A stretch of DNA of 64,000 nt from Carex sylvatica (taxonomy: Eukaryota > Streptophyta > Magnoliopsida > Poales > Cyperaceae), in the NCBI GenBank assembly GCA_964058845.1, contig CAXKVR010000244.1:1-64000 (forward strand), in the 5' to 3' direction. The position numbers and the translations under genes were made by a program. Shown here piece after piece: positions 12,973-23,479 of the stretch; the first letter of the stretch is position 1, and each line of letters begins with the position of its first letter. The notes under the pieces are model-generated. The model was not told the origin of the DNA and did not search any database. It was given only the letters and a program-made list of their open reading frames with translations.

Positions 12973-13559
12973 GGGCCTGTTCGGCACTGAGTGAAATAGT
13001 AAAGGAATAGAGGAATTGTAAAATTAAGAATTGATCATTCTTTTTCTCTATTCCAATCGTGTTCGGTAAACTCAAAATTTGGAATAGCAAAAGTGAATAT
13101 TCATTAAATATAAAAATAGTAGAAAATGACTCTTGTGCCCTTGTTGAACAAAGCAAGGATTACAAAAAAAATGGAGTGATGTGTGGTGCCAGTTAACAGT
13201 TCAAAAACACTGAAGTTGATTAGAATTCATATTCAATAAAATGTTGAATGTAAATTCAATAAATAAAATTATGAAATCAAAATAATACTATAATCACAAT
13301 AAACTTCAAATTAAATGTTAAAATTATATTTTTTTAGGATCAGTTTGCAAAGTTGCCGACTAACAATTGTATTAGATATATGTAAAAAAATAAGAGTTTA
13401 CATCCTACTCTTTGTACATATATTTACCAGTAAAAATAAAATAACCACTGAAACCATTATAAATACATATATCCCTATGATCACAATAAATGTTAAATAC
13501 ATATATCCTTGTTATCTTCTCTTGGTATAAACCTGCGGCAATATTGTGAATTAGATCAC

Positions 13560-14005
13560 AAGATATTAACTATCTGCATCAGCTGTACATACAAATGCCA
13601 GTCGCCCGCCTGGAACGGCTGAAATTTTCGCTTGGGGTCGAAAGTTTCTGCCATTAACCATGAGTCCGTTAGGAATATGCACTCCTTGATCCGCATAGCA
13701 GTCGGTACTGTAGAACACAATCATCTTCTACACCAGCCTCTACAAATAGAATGGAATTTACTGAAAAAATAATGTTACATGGATCAATGCATTAGAATAT
13801 ACCTACATTTGAATGCAATTTACATAATGCTTTATGTAGTTCTAACCTCATTAATTTAAGTCGACTCAATTGGAAACTCTCTATAGACCCAGATGGTACA
13901 GATGTGGTACCGATAGTACATAACTGGAAACCATGATTCATCATCATTGTTGAATAACTCCTTCAATTGTTCAGTTGTCAATTCATCTATATTGCCTACA
14001 TAATA
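13560..14005 (-). pseudogene. Possible captured gene fragments inside the transposon
   Basis: On the minus strand 13717-13560 reads as about 52 residues beginning MIVFYSTDCYADQGVHIPNG, and 14000-13850 reads NIDELTTEQLKELFNNDDES and onward. Both look more gene-like than the surrounding AT-rich sequence, with balanced residue use and few stops. I do not recognise the family and cannot show splice sites joining them. They may be exon fragments picked up by the element, or chance. Confidence 0.25.
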
Positions 14006-14900
14006 ATAAAGATCATATCACTCTGACTTTGTTTGCTTGAGTTACAAAATTGAAAAATAAAAAATATTGAGATAGTACAGGATGCAATTCAAAAATATCA
14101 CTCTGACTTTATTTGTATTTTTTGGTACTCCCTGATATCTTTAGACAGTGAGATGCACAATAATTTTAAAAACTTATGATGTGCATGCAATTCTATATCT
14201 CCATTGAAAAGAATGAACTGAAAGTAAACGATGCATAATAGCAATTGGATGCAGATTGTCGGTACGGTCACTGATACCAGTCAGAACCAGCATATATTGT
14301 TTTTGCAAGTACCAGTCTGCTTTTTTGCAAGTACCAGTCTGAACAAATCACGTATGAAGAAGAAATAAGCTAAATTTAACAATATTCAAACCAAACCAAA
14401 TCAATAAACAAAGCTGGAGTTTAGAGGTCCCATAAATGATTAAAAGCACCTTATCACAACAAATTTCAACTCTTGTGTGCTAATTTATATTAAAAGCTCC
14501 GTTGATTCAAAGAACTACAAATAGGAAACAACTAAAACAAATTTAAATCAAATTAGAAACTTATTAGAAAGTAACAAAATAATATACGGCTCACGGGCTC
14601 AGTGAAGGTGCGAAATTATAAGAGGGGATAGGAGTGAAAGAGAACGAATTTGTTTAGAGAGGTCAAGAGATATTGAGGCGACGAGGGAGAGAGATGGCAA
14701 TACGGAGCTGATTTGAAAGATAAAAATCGAATATGTAGTGTTCTAACCTTAGATTCGTTCTTCTCTCGAAGAATCACTAAAGATCAGACAAACAATCGGT
14801 AGAGGAGAAACCCTTTTTCTAAAGCAAAGAGGGCTGTGAAATAGAAAATTGAAATAAATGCCACATCAGCGTTAGTGAGGGTAAAAAAGTCACGATCTAT

Positions 14901-14977
14901 TCTCTATTCCACAGAAAAGTCTAATTCCAGCCCCTCCCTGAAATTGAGAATTTGGGAAGAGCGCTATATTCCTTTTC
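14901..14977. repeat. 77-bp target-site duplication, left copy
   Basis: Begins TCTCTATTCCACAGAAAAG and ends CTATATTCCTTTTC. It is repeated at 16180-16256 with one mismatch (CTGAAATTG against CTGGAATTG) and flanks the LINE insertion. Confidence 0.9.
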
Positions 14978-16179
14978 AGCGTTAGTGACCAGAGAATGGG
15001 AAGCAACTGTTTGGATACAGTCAAGCTCTAGTGATAGCTACACTGGATGCAATCAAACCGTCTCCTTCACTAGCACCTGATACGTTACTGTTCACATACT
15101 CAAAAGATGGCAAATTCTCAGTGAAGAAAGCATACCAGATGATTAAAGGCGAACCTAATAAACTTGATGATAAAAAATTCTGGAATTGGCTCTGGTGCGA
15201 TACCAAATTGACACCTAAATTGAAGGTCTTCGTCTGGAGATGTGTCAAAGGTGCTCTACCTGTTATGGCGGTATTGTCATACAGAATGCATCACATCTCT
15301 CCCACTTGTCTGATCTGTCAGACTCAACCAGAGACGATTATGCATTCATTATTCCACTGTGAGTTTGCAAAAAGGGCTTGGCTTGTATCTGCCATACTCC
15401 TGAGAACTGAAAACATGGTAGGGGATTCAAAGAGGTAATAGAGGCCATGGCTGAAAGATTGTCAGAAATGGAAGCTTGCGATTTTGTAAGCACGCTATGG
15501 GCAATTTGGAGAATGAGAAATGAGGCCGTTCATGGGGGTAAAAGGCAATCAATAGAAGCTTGTAGGGCTTTCTATAGAAGGGAAAGAGATTCTTGTCAGA
15601 TAAGAATTCTCACATCTGGAATATCACCAACAAGCCATGTCACAACAAGTGAAGAGGAAGTCGGGGAGCAGGGCCAGTCTCAAACCACTTTTCAATGCTA
15701 TGTTGATGGCTCTTGGAATCAAGGAGGTCTGGCTGGCACAGGGGTATATCTTCTCAAAAAAGGGAAGGTAACTCAATGGATCTCTAGATCAATTATAGCA
15801 ATTAACCCTGCGCAAGCTGAAGCGAAAGTCCTGCTAGAAGGGTATCAACTACTGGTACAATATGCAGATGGAGAGGGTAAGCTATTCTCTGACTCCAAGG
15901 AAACTGTTGCTGCTTTGTCAAAAAAAGTCCCTGAAATTGCTAACTAGAGATCCCACCAGGAGATTTGGAAGGCATGGACCATTCAGGCGCAGCATAAACA
16001 TAGAATTACTGCTTCCCATTGTGGAAGAGAGCACCCAAAACTAGCTATTGCTCGTAGATTAGCAAAGTAGGGTAGGTTGTATGGCTGGGATAGGAGGGGT
16101 AGTGCTGAGCCAACTTTCAATTTGGATGAAATGTAATAGGCCTACGGGTCATGTAAGAACCAAAAAAAAAAAAAAAAAA
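14978..16179 (+). mobile_element. 5'-truncated L1-type LINE (zinc-binding RT and RNase H remnants)
   Basis: The insert is bounded by the 77-bp duplication and ends in 17 A residues (16163-16179), the signature of target-primed reverse transcription. A frame at 15031-15438 encodes the zinc-binding region that follows plant LINE reverse transcriptase (WNWLWCDTKLTPKLKVFVWR; CLICQTQPETIMHSLFHC). A frameshift near 15435 leads to a second frame (15447-15947) with an RNase H domain: YVDGSW carries the first Asp, AQAEAKVLLEG the Glu and LFSDSKE the second Asp. A stop at 15945-15947 cuts RNase H short; its last part continues at 15948-16060 with a further stop. The reverse-transcriptase core and all 5' sequence are missing. 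It is dead and cannot move itself. Confidence 0.85.
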
Positions 16180-16256
16180 TCTCTATTCCACAGAAAAGTC
16201 TAATTCCAGCCCCTCCCTGGAATTGAGAATTTGGGAAGAGCGCTATATTCCTTTTC
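16180..16256. repeat. 77-bp target-site duplication, right copy
   Basis: Follows the poly(A) directly and matches 14901-14977 at 76 of 77 positions. Beyond it the host transposon continues (TCTAATCTGACAAG). Confidence 0.9.
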
Positions 16257-16344
16257 TCTAATCTGACAAGTTCTTGATCTGTTCAGTGAGAATAGAGATC
16301 TAATTTCCTTCAATTTCTCTATTATGCTCCAGCCGAACAGGCCC

Positions 16345-18221
16345 TAGAGAAAAACACTTTGCTATTGGTTAAAATTGTTATTCGCCATTGGGATTCGAAC
16401 CGTTGCATATTGCCCCAATAGAAAATGTGTACCCATACGCTGTCGGTATGAGCCTATAGCATTAAGATTTAACGCGATCAGTTAGAAATTAGGGACCGAT
16501 TAAAATATTAGTTTTTCAGCCATGAAATACGCTGTTAATAGTCATTTTTGACTAATAACACCATCGTCTATGAGTGTTATTAGCCATTGGCAAAACCATC
16601 GTCTATGGATGTTATTAGCCATTGACAAAAGTTTATTACACTATTGGATGTGTTTGAGTTGGCGTTTGTATGTTGTAGTTTGTCATCTGTTATTACTTTG
16701 GACTGTTGATGATTTCTTTTTTATATATTTAATTATATATGCCTGTATTAAGGGCTAGCCTCCATATATATATATATTAGTCAATTGCCTACGCCTTGCT
16801 GTGGAGATTGACAGTATTATATTATTATTTCTCATAAAAATTAAGATGATATGATATTAGTTATGAGCTCTTTCAGTTCTTATTTTTGTGAAAACTTATA
16901 TTCCTCCTCCAGTTTCTTAGCTTTGAAACTTGAAACCATTACGCGATTATGTGTAAGCTTAGAAACATAATATGATTGAAGTTCATAAGCAAAACATACA
17001 AAATGAAATAGAAAATTCATCAATATAAGTTTGTATGCTTAGGCGCTTAATATTCATATTTGTATTCTAGTGTCACTAACATTGCAAACAACCCATTTCA
17101 TTCATGAAACTACAAGTTACATAACAGCTATAGAAAAAATAAACGAATATAAAAGAACTATCGTAGCCTCTTCATTTTGATGTTTCTAAGCACCTGCAAA
17201 CCAAGTATAAACCATATATTAAAGAACCAGAGAAATCATAAATTAAAAAAAGAACAATGACATGTACGAATAAAAGGACAACAAATTACCGGTAGCTACA
17301 GAAGTAACCAACAAAATTTTAAAAATAACCAGTTTACCAGTAGTCGAACAACAAATTACCAGGAGCAAAGCCGATTGACCCAGAAAATTTCAAAATTCAA
17401 AAGTATTACCCAAAAAACTCAATATGCCTCAAAAAAGCAGGTTGACCATGATACTTTTTGGATGTTCACAAAACAAAAGAGTTCAAAGGAAAAAAAAAAG
17501 TAAAACAACAAAAAACAAAATAAAAGAATATGAGTAGTACTACCTTGCACTTTTTCAATCTGCCAATTCAAATCTAGGCCAAATTAAATAGGAAATGTGA
17601 GAAAGAATGAGGAAAAAAATAAAAATGGCATTTAACATCTACCGTAAAGTAATTATACCCCTCAAAAGTGCATACAAAACCATACAAAAGAATATGAGCA
17701 GTACAATGGTGCCATCATCATACCATATTGCTTGATAGTTGTCAAATGCAAGAAGACTGCTCTCATGTACACATAAGATCTAAGTTTCAAACAAAAACAA
17801 TAGAAGTAAACTTTCTCCCTCATTTGTTGCCCACTATGAACAAGTCTATATACCGATTTATTTCTTTGACGATCACAATTTTCTTTCAACCCTCGTTGAA
17901 CTTGATTGACTTTATTTCTCATCCATTGAATCATTAATTGATAGACACAAAGACAATTGTATCCAACTACCAACAGATAAAGCAATCTTGATTTATTGTT
18001 TCTTTGCAGATCTCTAAGATAAAGATAAAATTATTTGTTATTGGTACCAGTAAACATAAATGAAAACATTTTCATGAAAGCACCACAAGCATGGGTCAAA
18101 TAAAAGAAAGAGAAAGACGTGAAATCAAACAACAATGCTAGACATAATATTGTCAGAAAAGCTTAGTCGTGTAAAATAAAAATCAATTGACCAGAAATTT
18201 TTCATATGCAGATTTTTTCAA
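16345..18221. other. Unassigned AT-rich stretch, no gene seen
   Basis: 16355-16640 holds repeats of ATTAGCCATTG and CCATCGTCTATG resembling subterminal repeats of a DNA transposon. The rest is AT-rich with short frames only and no recognisable protein or RNA gene. Confidence 0.4.
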
Positions 18222-18549
18222 GAGGAAGGTTCCAGTGCCTCATCTCTTTCATAGGCTATTGGAACCCTCCTCTTCAAAAATATGATTGGGGATGAAATTT
18301 TATATTTTTTTGTATTTTTTTACTTTTTTTATGATAGGTACAAAATCATTGTATCTGAACCGTTCAAAAACAATGATTTTGTACCTATCTTAAAAAATAG
18401 TAAAAAAATTGCAAAAAATATAAAATTTCATCTCCAAACATATTTTAGTATGAAAATCATGTTGAATGGTTTAGATCGATGGTTTGGACTTTGAAAACGG
18501 AGATATACAATATGAGGTACGAAAGAGATGAGGTATAAGAACCCTCCTC
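18222..18549. mobile_element. Palindromic MITE with 9-bp target duplication
   Basis: Terminal inverted repeats GAGGAAGGTTCCAGTGCCTC (left) and the complement of GAGGTATAAGAACCCTCCTC (right). The flanking 9-mers are TTTTTTCAA (18213-18221) and ATTTTTCAA (18550-18558), one mismatch. The interior is a long hairpin pivoting near 18350 with GTACAAAATCATTG and its complement, plus the shared family core ATCATGTTGAATGGTT. The 9-bp target fits Mutator-like (MULE) MITEs. Confidence 0.75.
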
Positions 18550-19150
18550 ATTTTTCAATATTACTATCCCCAAATAAACTTTTAGGACAACAACAGGATC
18601 AGAAAATTAATTGATCAGAAATTGAACTTCGCTTAGTCATGTAAAATAGTTACCTAAATATGTCCTAATTATTTACCTAATTATTTACATATTGCATATA
18701 TACTAACAAAGGCATTACATCAAACACCACACGTGCATCCTTATACACCCACAATGTGCATACAATCTCACCAAGCATGGCACAAAACACCAAACTCATT
18801 TGCTATGTAATCAACTAATTGCTCTCAAATTTGCAAAAGTATTATTTAGTCAGAGAAATTTAATGCATGTAAAATGACATAAAGCACCACCGAGTAAAAA
18901 AATTCAGTGAAGCATTTTAACGAACACCATGTGTGTGCTAAAATAAAATAAAATGAGATACATGTAAATGAAATTGAAAGGTACAAATAATGGTACTGTT
19001 TCTGAAATATGATGCCATTAGGCAAATTGAATCGACGGTAGAGAATAAATTACCGAGTAAAACTTTACTTGTACGCAAGTTAAGTATGCAAGTTAGAGCA
19101 TACTTTAAGAGTAAAATCAAATTTCATTGCACAAGTGCTCTAGTCCTTAC
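18550..19150. other. Unassigned AT-rich stretch, no gene seen
   Basis: No reading frame of note. The remaining exons expected downstream of the kinase fragment at 19151-19380 were looked for here and not found. Confidence 0.4.
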
Positions 19151-19380
19151 CAGAATATTTGAAGGCTTTAGGTCTATGTATAATCCAATTGATGCACCAC
19201 AAGTAGATAACCATGAAATATACATGAAAGGAGAAATACTCGATCGCAATGAAAAATGTAAGGTTTAGGAACAAACCTGTGAAGGTAATTAAGTCCATTG
19301 AGCAATTTCCATAGCAAAGACTTCACAATGTAGCGATTGATGGCAAGATTAAGCTGCTCCCTGTGATGCCTATTTATCTC
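19151..19380 (-). pseudogene. CDKE/CDK8-type cyclin-dependent kinase pseudogene fragment
   Basis: Exon 19380-19277 (minus) has a good acceptor (ACCAG before it) and donor (GTTTGT after it). It encodes [20 protein letters not shown] then [14 protein letters not shown], unmistakably the segment before the catalytic loop of plant CDKE (CDK8, the Mediator kinase). The next exon, 19191-19151, begins NWIIHR but has lost 2 bp exactly in the HRD motif, so HRDLKPSN becomes HRPKAFK and the frame breaks. Its acceptor has also mutated (GCAT where GCAG is expected), while its donor GTAAGG remains. A decayed upstream exon may lie near 19490-19462 (GAGCATGACTTTTAT, E-H-D-F-Y) with its donor GT changed to AT. 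Later exons are missing. A transcribed functional kinase is impossible from this fragment. Confidence 0.8.
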
Positions 19381-19499
19381 CTGGTTGTGAGAAGATCACA
19401 AAGAAGATATCATAACGTCAATTATTAAGAAACATCAAGATACTAATGAGAGATAATACTTATATAAAAGTCATGCTCGGTAAGAAAGCACCATCGTGT

Positions 19500-21823
19500 G
19501 AGAAATACTATCTGAGAAGAACAAAAGCAGAGGAAAAACAAAAATGGATATTTGACACACACGGGAAAAGGGTAACTCAGGAAAATAGCGAGATGGGCCC
19601 TCTTTTCCTTTCGCTACATCCTGAATCAGGGTGACAAATTCTGTACATCTAGAGTAAGAGTGTTAATCTCGATGTCTTTCCCTCCTTTCCGATTCTGAAT
19701 TGTGGAGCAAGTAATTTTCTAATTTTTTACCCCACCCTCCCTTTCCTTCCCCTTCGTTCCATCCAACTGGAGCACAGTCTAATATACTATTGCAAAACAG
19801 TGGACTCTAAGTGCATAATCAAAACACTGAGGATCAGAAGAAATCTGAAAAGAAAACGAAAAATTTATTTACTTCACTTATTATGTCAAGCTTCTCTACT
19901 CATAAAAAGCATTGAGCTTTCTTATTCTGCACATTTTTCTTCTAAAAGAACGTACAAGATTAATGGTGGTGCTGTTGTAAAAGAGAGAAACGTGCATGTA
20001 CCTTCCAGCATTATTTAGAAGAATATTAGATTAAATATCATCAGGCAACGAACTATCTCCTTAAAATACGACCCTAAAGCATGATCCTCACACTCCAACA
20101 TTCTTCTATCAACCTACGAAAATACACAAGAGTATACATTCATATTATACCATGCAATAACATTATTAAACACAAGATTTCCAAAAAAAAATTGCAAACA
20201 ATGAAAAGTGTACTCTTTCAATCCCTAAGCAAATGCTTAAGAGGAGCCGTAAACGGAGGCCTCTCCTTAGAAGTTATTTCTTTTTATACTTCATTATTTT
20301 CTTTAGTAGGAAAAGGGGGGCAGCCTTCTATCATCTATATTTAGTCAATTCATAAATTGATAGACATACAGATAAATAAAAAAAATATAACAATTGGAAA
20401 AGAATTATTTCTTCATGGGGTTACTTTACCTCATGAAGAATCAAGGTAAATGAGAAAACATCATTCTTTTCATTTTCTAAAAATATCTGGAGCTACATAC
20501 CTGTCTTTCTGTCCCACAACACTATGTCAGTTACATAAATTATCCATTCTTCCTGCTCCACCTGTAGCTGGTACCTTCAACATTTGGCAAACGAAATGTC
20601 ATGTCAATAAATCGATATCTATTAATCAAGGATTTTGAACGATTGCTAGTAAATGAGGTTTATTTATGTTAAACTCTAATTGGAAACCTGGTAAACTAAG
20701 GTTTATTTATTAAATTAAAAATTAAAGCATAACTGAGGGTTCGCTGAAGAAAAAATCTATTTAGCTTAGGCTTAATTGCAAAATTGAGCATAAGCTCCAG
20801 TTCTTCTGGGTTAAGTGAGGGCTTAATTGATAAATTGAGGGTCATTAAAAAGACTTAACCTTAGAGCAGTGAAGTCAGTAGAAGCGTAGTTATAACCACC
20901 ATCACTCTTAACAATTATTAACATGATGTTAAAGCCTTATAAAAATATCACACGGGCCCCATCGCTTTCTTCCACTAACCCCTTGTCTGTCAGTTCCTTA
21001 TGCCTCTACAGACTACAGAGCACTACCAAAAAGAGGAAATAAGAGAAAATGGGCAATTTACCGAGAGAGCTTTCAATGTCAGTTTGAATCAATGCAAGAG
21101 AAGGCACGGTACCAAGGTCGTGGCATCATCTTACGGCCTTGCCTTAATCCTAGACAGCGAGTACAAACAAACACACCTTACAGGTTGAGTTATTGAGCAA
21201 CTCAGAAAGGAGAAAAAGACAGATCGCCAGATAGAAAGAGTTCTCAATCGAGCGATGAGGGACGTAAAGGGAGCACCGATGGGACAGCGGACGTGGTGTC
21301 AGGGGTCGCAGCCCGTGTACTTGATATTTTCATAACTCCAATGGCGGCCATGGCGCACAGATAGAGAAGAGAGTGAGAGAGATGGCGGAGATGGCTGAAA
21401 GTGGCCATGGCGCACAGAGAGCGAGAGAGATAGCGGCGATGGCTAAGGCGATTAGGTTTCTTTTTGTCATTATTTTTCTTTGGAGAGAAGGGATCGGGGA
21501 AGGGGACTGGGAGAGGGGGACGGGCACCAAGCATCTCAGCGAAAAAAATTGCACATTTGAGATTCAATCAGCACGATTTTTGATTCAGATCCAACGATAC
21601 AGAACAAAAATATTTGTGACAATATGTCTGGCTATACATGTAGCGGGTCCAATTTGAACTAAATTTAGACTTCTACACATATAAATGATGCATTTAATCA
21701 AATGAAGACATATTATTTGACTGTAAGGTTCAGATTCAATCCGAATTTAGATCAATAAATCAGAACCCTTGTAGGATCTAGACATTAAGCTCCTTAATAA
21801 GGAGGATATATATATATATATAT

Positions 21824-21857
<34 letters not shown>
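19500..21857. other. No intact gene; AT-rich, small GA-rich duplication
   Basis: Only short frames are present. 21340-21450 contains a local duplication of a GGCCATGGCGCACAGA-GAGAGA block (copies near 21346 and 21402), which creates overlapping open frames on both strands that match nothing I know. TA and GA microsatellites occupy 21808-21855. Confidence 0.4.
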
Positions 21858-21860
<3 letters not shown>

Positions 21861-22257
21861 AATATGCATTCGTATGCATATGGGCAGAAATACATACGGT
21901 TCAAATTTGAAATTTTAAAACTCAAAAAGTTGATCCGAATTGTTCATCTTGTTCTCCATATTAATATGTGTTTGGAGACCAAATTTTACATTTTTCTGAA
22001 TTTTTTTACTATTGATTAAGTCACTTTGAAAATTATTGATTCAACGGCTTAACAAAACAGTAAAATCAACAGCCACCGTTGGATCAATAATTTTCAAAGT
22101 GGCTTAATAAATAGTAAAAAAATTTAGAAAAATATAAAATTTGGTCTCCAAGCACATTTTAATATGGAGAACAAGATGAACGGTTCGGATCGACGTTTTG
22201 GATTTTGAAATTTCAAATTTAGACCGTATGTATTTTGGTTACCGAATACATATTAGT
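21858..22257. mobile_element. Foldback MITE related to the intronic hairpin family
   Basis: The termini CTAATATGCATTCG and CGAATACATATTAG are inverted repeats, and complementarity continues through TACATACGGTTCAAATTTGA and CTCCATATTAATATGTGTTTGGAGACC to the pivot near 22060. The interior motif AAGATGAACGGTTCGGATCG resembles the core of the other palindromic MITEs here, but the outer ends differ and no clear target duplication is seen. Confidence 0.65.
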
Positions 22258-23280
22258 TACTATATATATATATATATATATCCATTCAATTATTAAGCAC
22301 GTTGGGTGTCCAATCTGCCAACAGCTACGATTGAAAGATGAAACTTCATATTTAATCTCAGCCCTCCAATTACATAATTTGTTTTCTTTTGATTAAATGC
22401 ACTTGTTTTATGTATAGAAGTCTAAATTTAGTTATAAACATACTCACCACATGTGCTGCCACACGATACTTGACAATTAAAATTAAATCGACTCTGAAAT
22501 TTAGCGATATATTTCTCTGTTTTCTTATTTCTTTGTTTCCATATTTCTCGTCTTCAATTGAGCAAACTCCACCTCCCATTTTCTTATTTCTTTGTTTCTT
22601 TACTTGTTCTTCGTTTTTATACGCACAATGGAAATCATTTTTTTTTCTTATTTCTCTTTCTTTATTTCTATACATATTATTGTGGACAAATATATTTTCA
22701 ATATAGAAATATATCAATATGTGTGTGTGTGTCACACTCCGAGACAACCTGCTACGTATTTACACGTAAGGCGTGTGCACATCACATATATTATCAATAA
22801 TATCTCATGCAACTTGTCTTAAATCAAACAAAGTATTTAAACACCATAATTAGATCAAGTACATAACACACATTTAACATGAGATCAAGACAAACATGGG
22901 AAACAAACCGATAATTGCCATGTCAGTCAATGTATCCACTTTCAAAGAGAGAATAAAAGTTGAACTAAAAAGAAAATAAATAAAAAATACTTGAGCTGTC
23001 TACTCGTTGACTTCCTAATCAGTATCCCTTCTATTTGTGCTCCTTGTCGACTTCATCATTTTCTGGAACCCACATAAAAGTGGAACGGGTGAGAGATCGA
23101 ACAGTCTCTTAGTACGGAATTTAGTTCTAGTCTCGGAGTTTATCAAATTCACTTATTAACACAAACATAATATTAAAATATATCCTCACATGCTATATTA
23201 CTAATGCATATTTAAAATATACATACACACACAAACAAGCACACATACATTCTTTAGTTATCTTTCATATTTTTAATTGC
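22258..23280. other. Unassigned AT-rich stretch, no gene seen
   Basis: Starts with a (TA)n run up to 22281. Short hydrophobic frames around 22390-22820 come from pyrimidine-rich sequence and have no recognisable features. Confidence 0.4.
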
Positions 23281-23287
23281 CTCACCA

Positions 23288-23465
23288 GGGGGACTCAAAT
23301 CCCACTAAATCTTAGCCGTGCCACTAGACGGGGACTCGAACCACCACTAGATGTTCTTTGCCTTACTAGGGGGACTCGAACCACCCTAACTATTGGCGTC
23401 TCACTATGGGGACTCGAACCACCAATAGTTTAATTGTCTCACTCAACGGGGACTCGAACCACCGT
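23288..23465. repeat. Five spaced copies of a tRNA B-box-like motif
   Basis: GGGGACTCGAACCACC or a close variant occurs at 23289, 23330, 23370, 23408 and 23448, spaced 38-41 bp. On the minus strand each reads GGTTCGAGTCC, which fits the pol III B-box consensus (GGTTCGANTCC); the first copy is degenerate. No tRNA acceptor, D or anticodon arms surround them, so these are not tRNA genes. Confidence 0.7.
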
Positions 23466-23479
23466 AAGATATTGACCCG

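Larger units (their letters stand above)
12973..16344. mobile_element. DNA transposon with GGGCCTGTTCGGC terminal inverted repeats, LINE nested inside
   Basis: Left terminus GGGCCTGTTCGGC at 12973 and right terminus GCCGAACAGGCCC ending at 16344 are perfect inverted repeats. The flanks are CTA on the left and TAG on the right, so the target duplication is only 2-3 bp (TA or CTA, ambiguous because it overlaps a palindrome). Termini of this kind occur in PIF/Harbinger and hAT elements; the very short target favours PIF/Harbinger. No transposase is recognisable, so it is non-autonomous. Without the LINE inserted at 14978-16179 and one copy of its 77-bp duplication it would be about 2.1 kb. Confidence 0.7.

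Noticed and set aside
20170..20345. Gene-like frame (SLSKCLRGAVNGGLSLEVIS)
   Set aside because: Short, no splice sites or known family, surrounded by non-coding AT-rich sequence.
21244..21657. Overlapping frames of 70-107 codons on both strands
   Set aside because: Produced by a duplicated GA/GC-rich block; no recognisable domain and no splice context.
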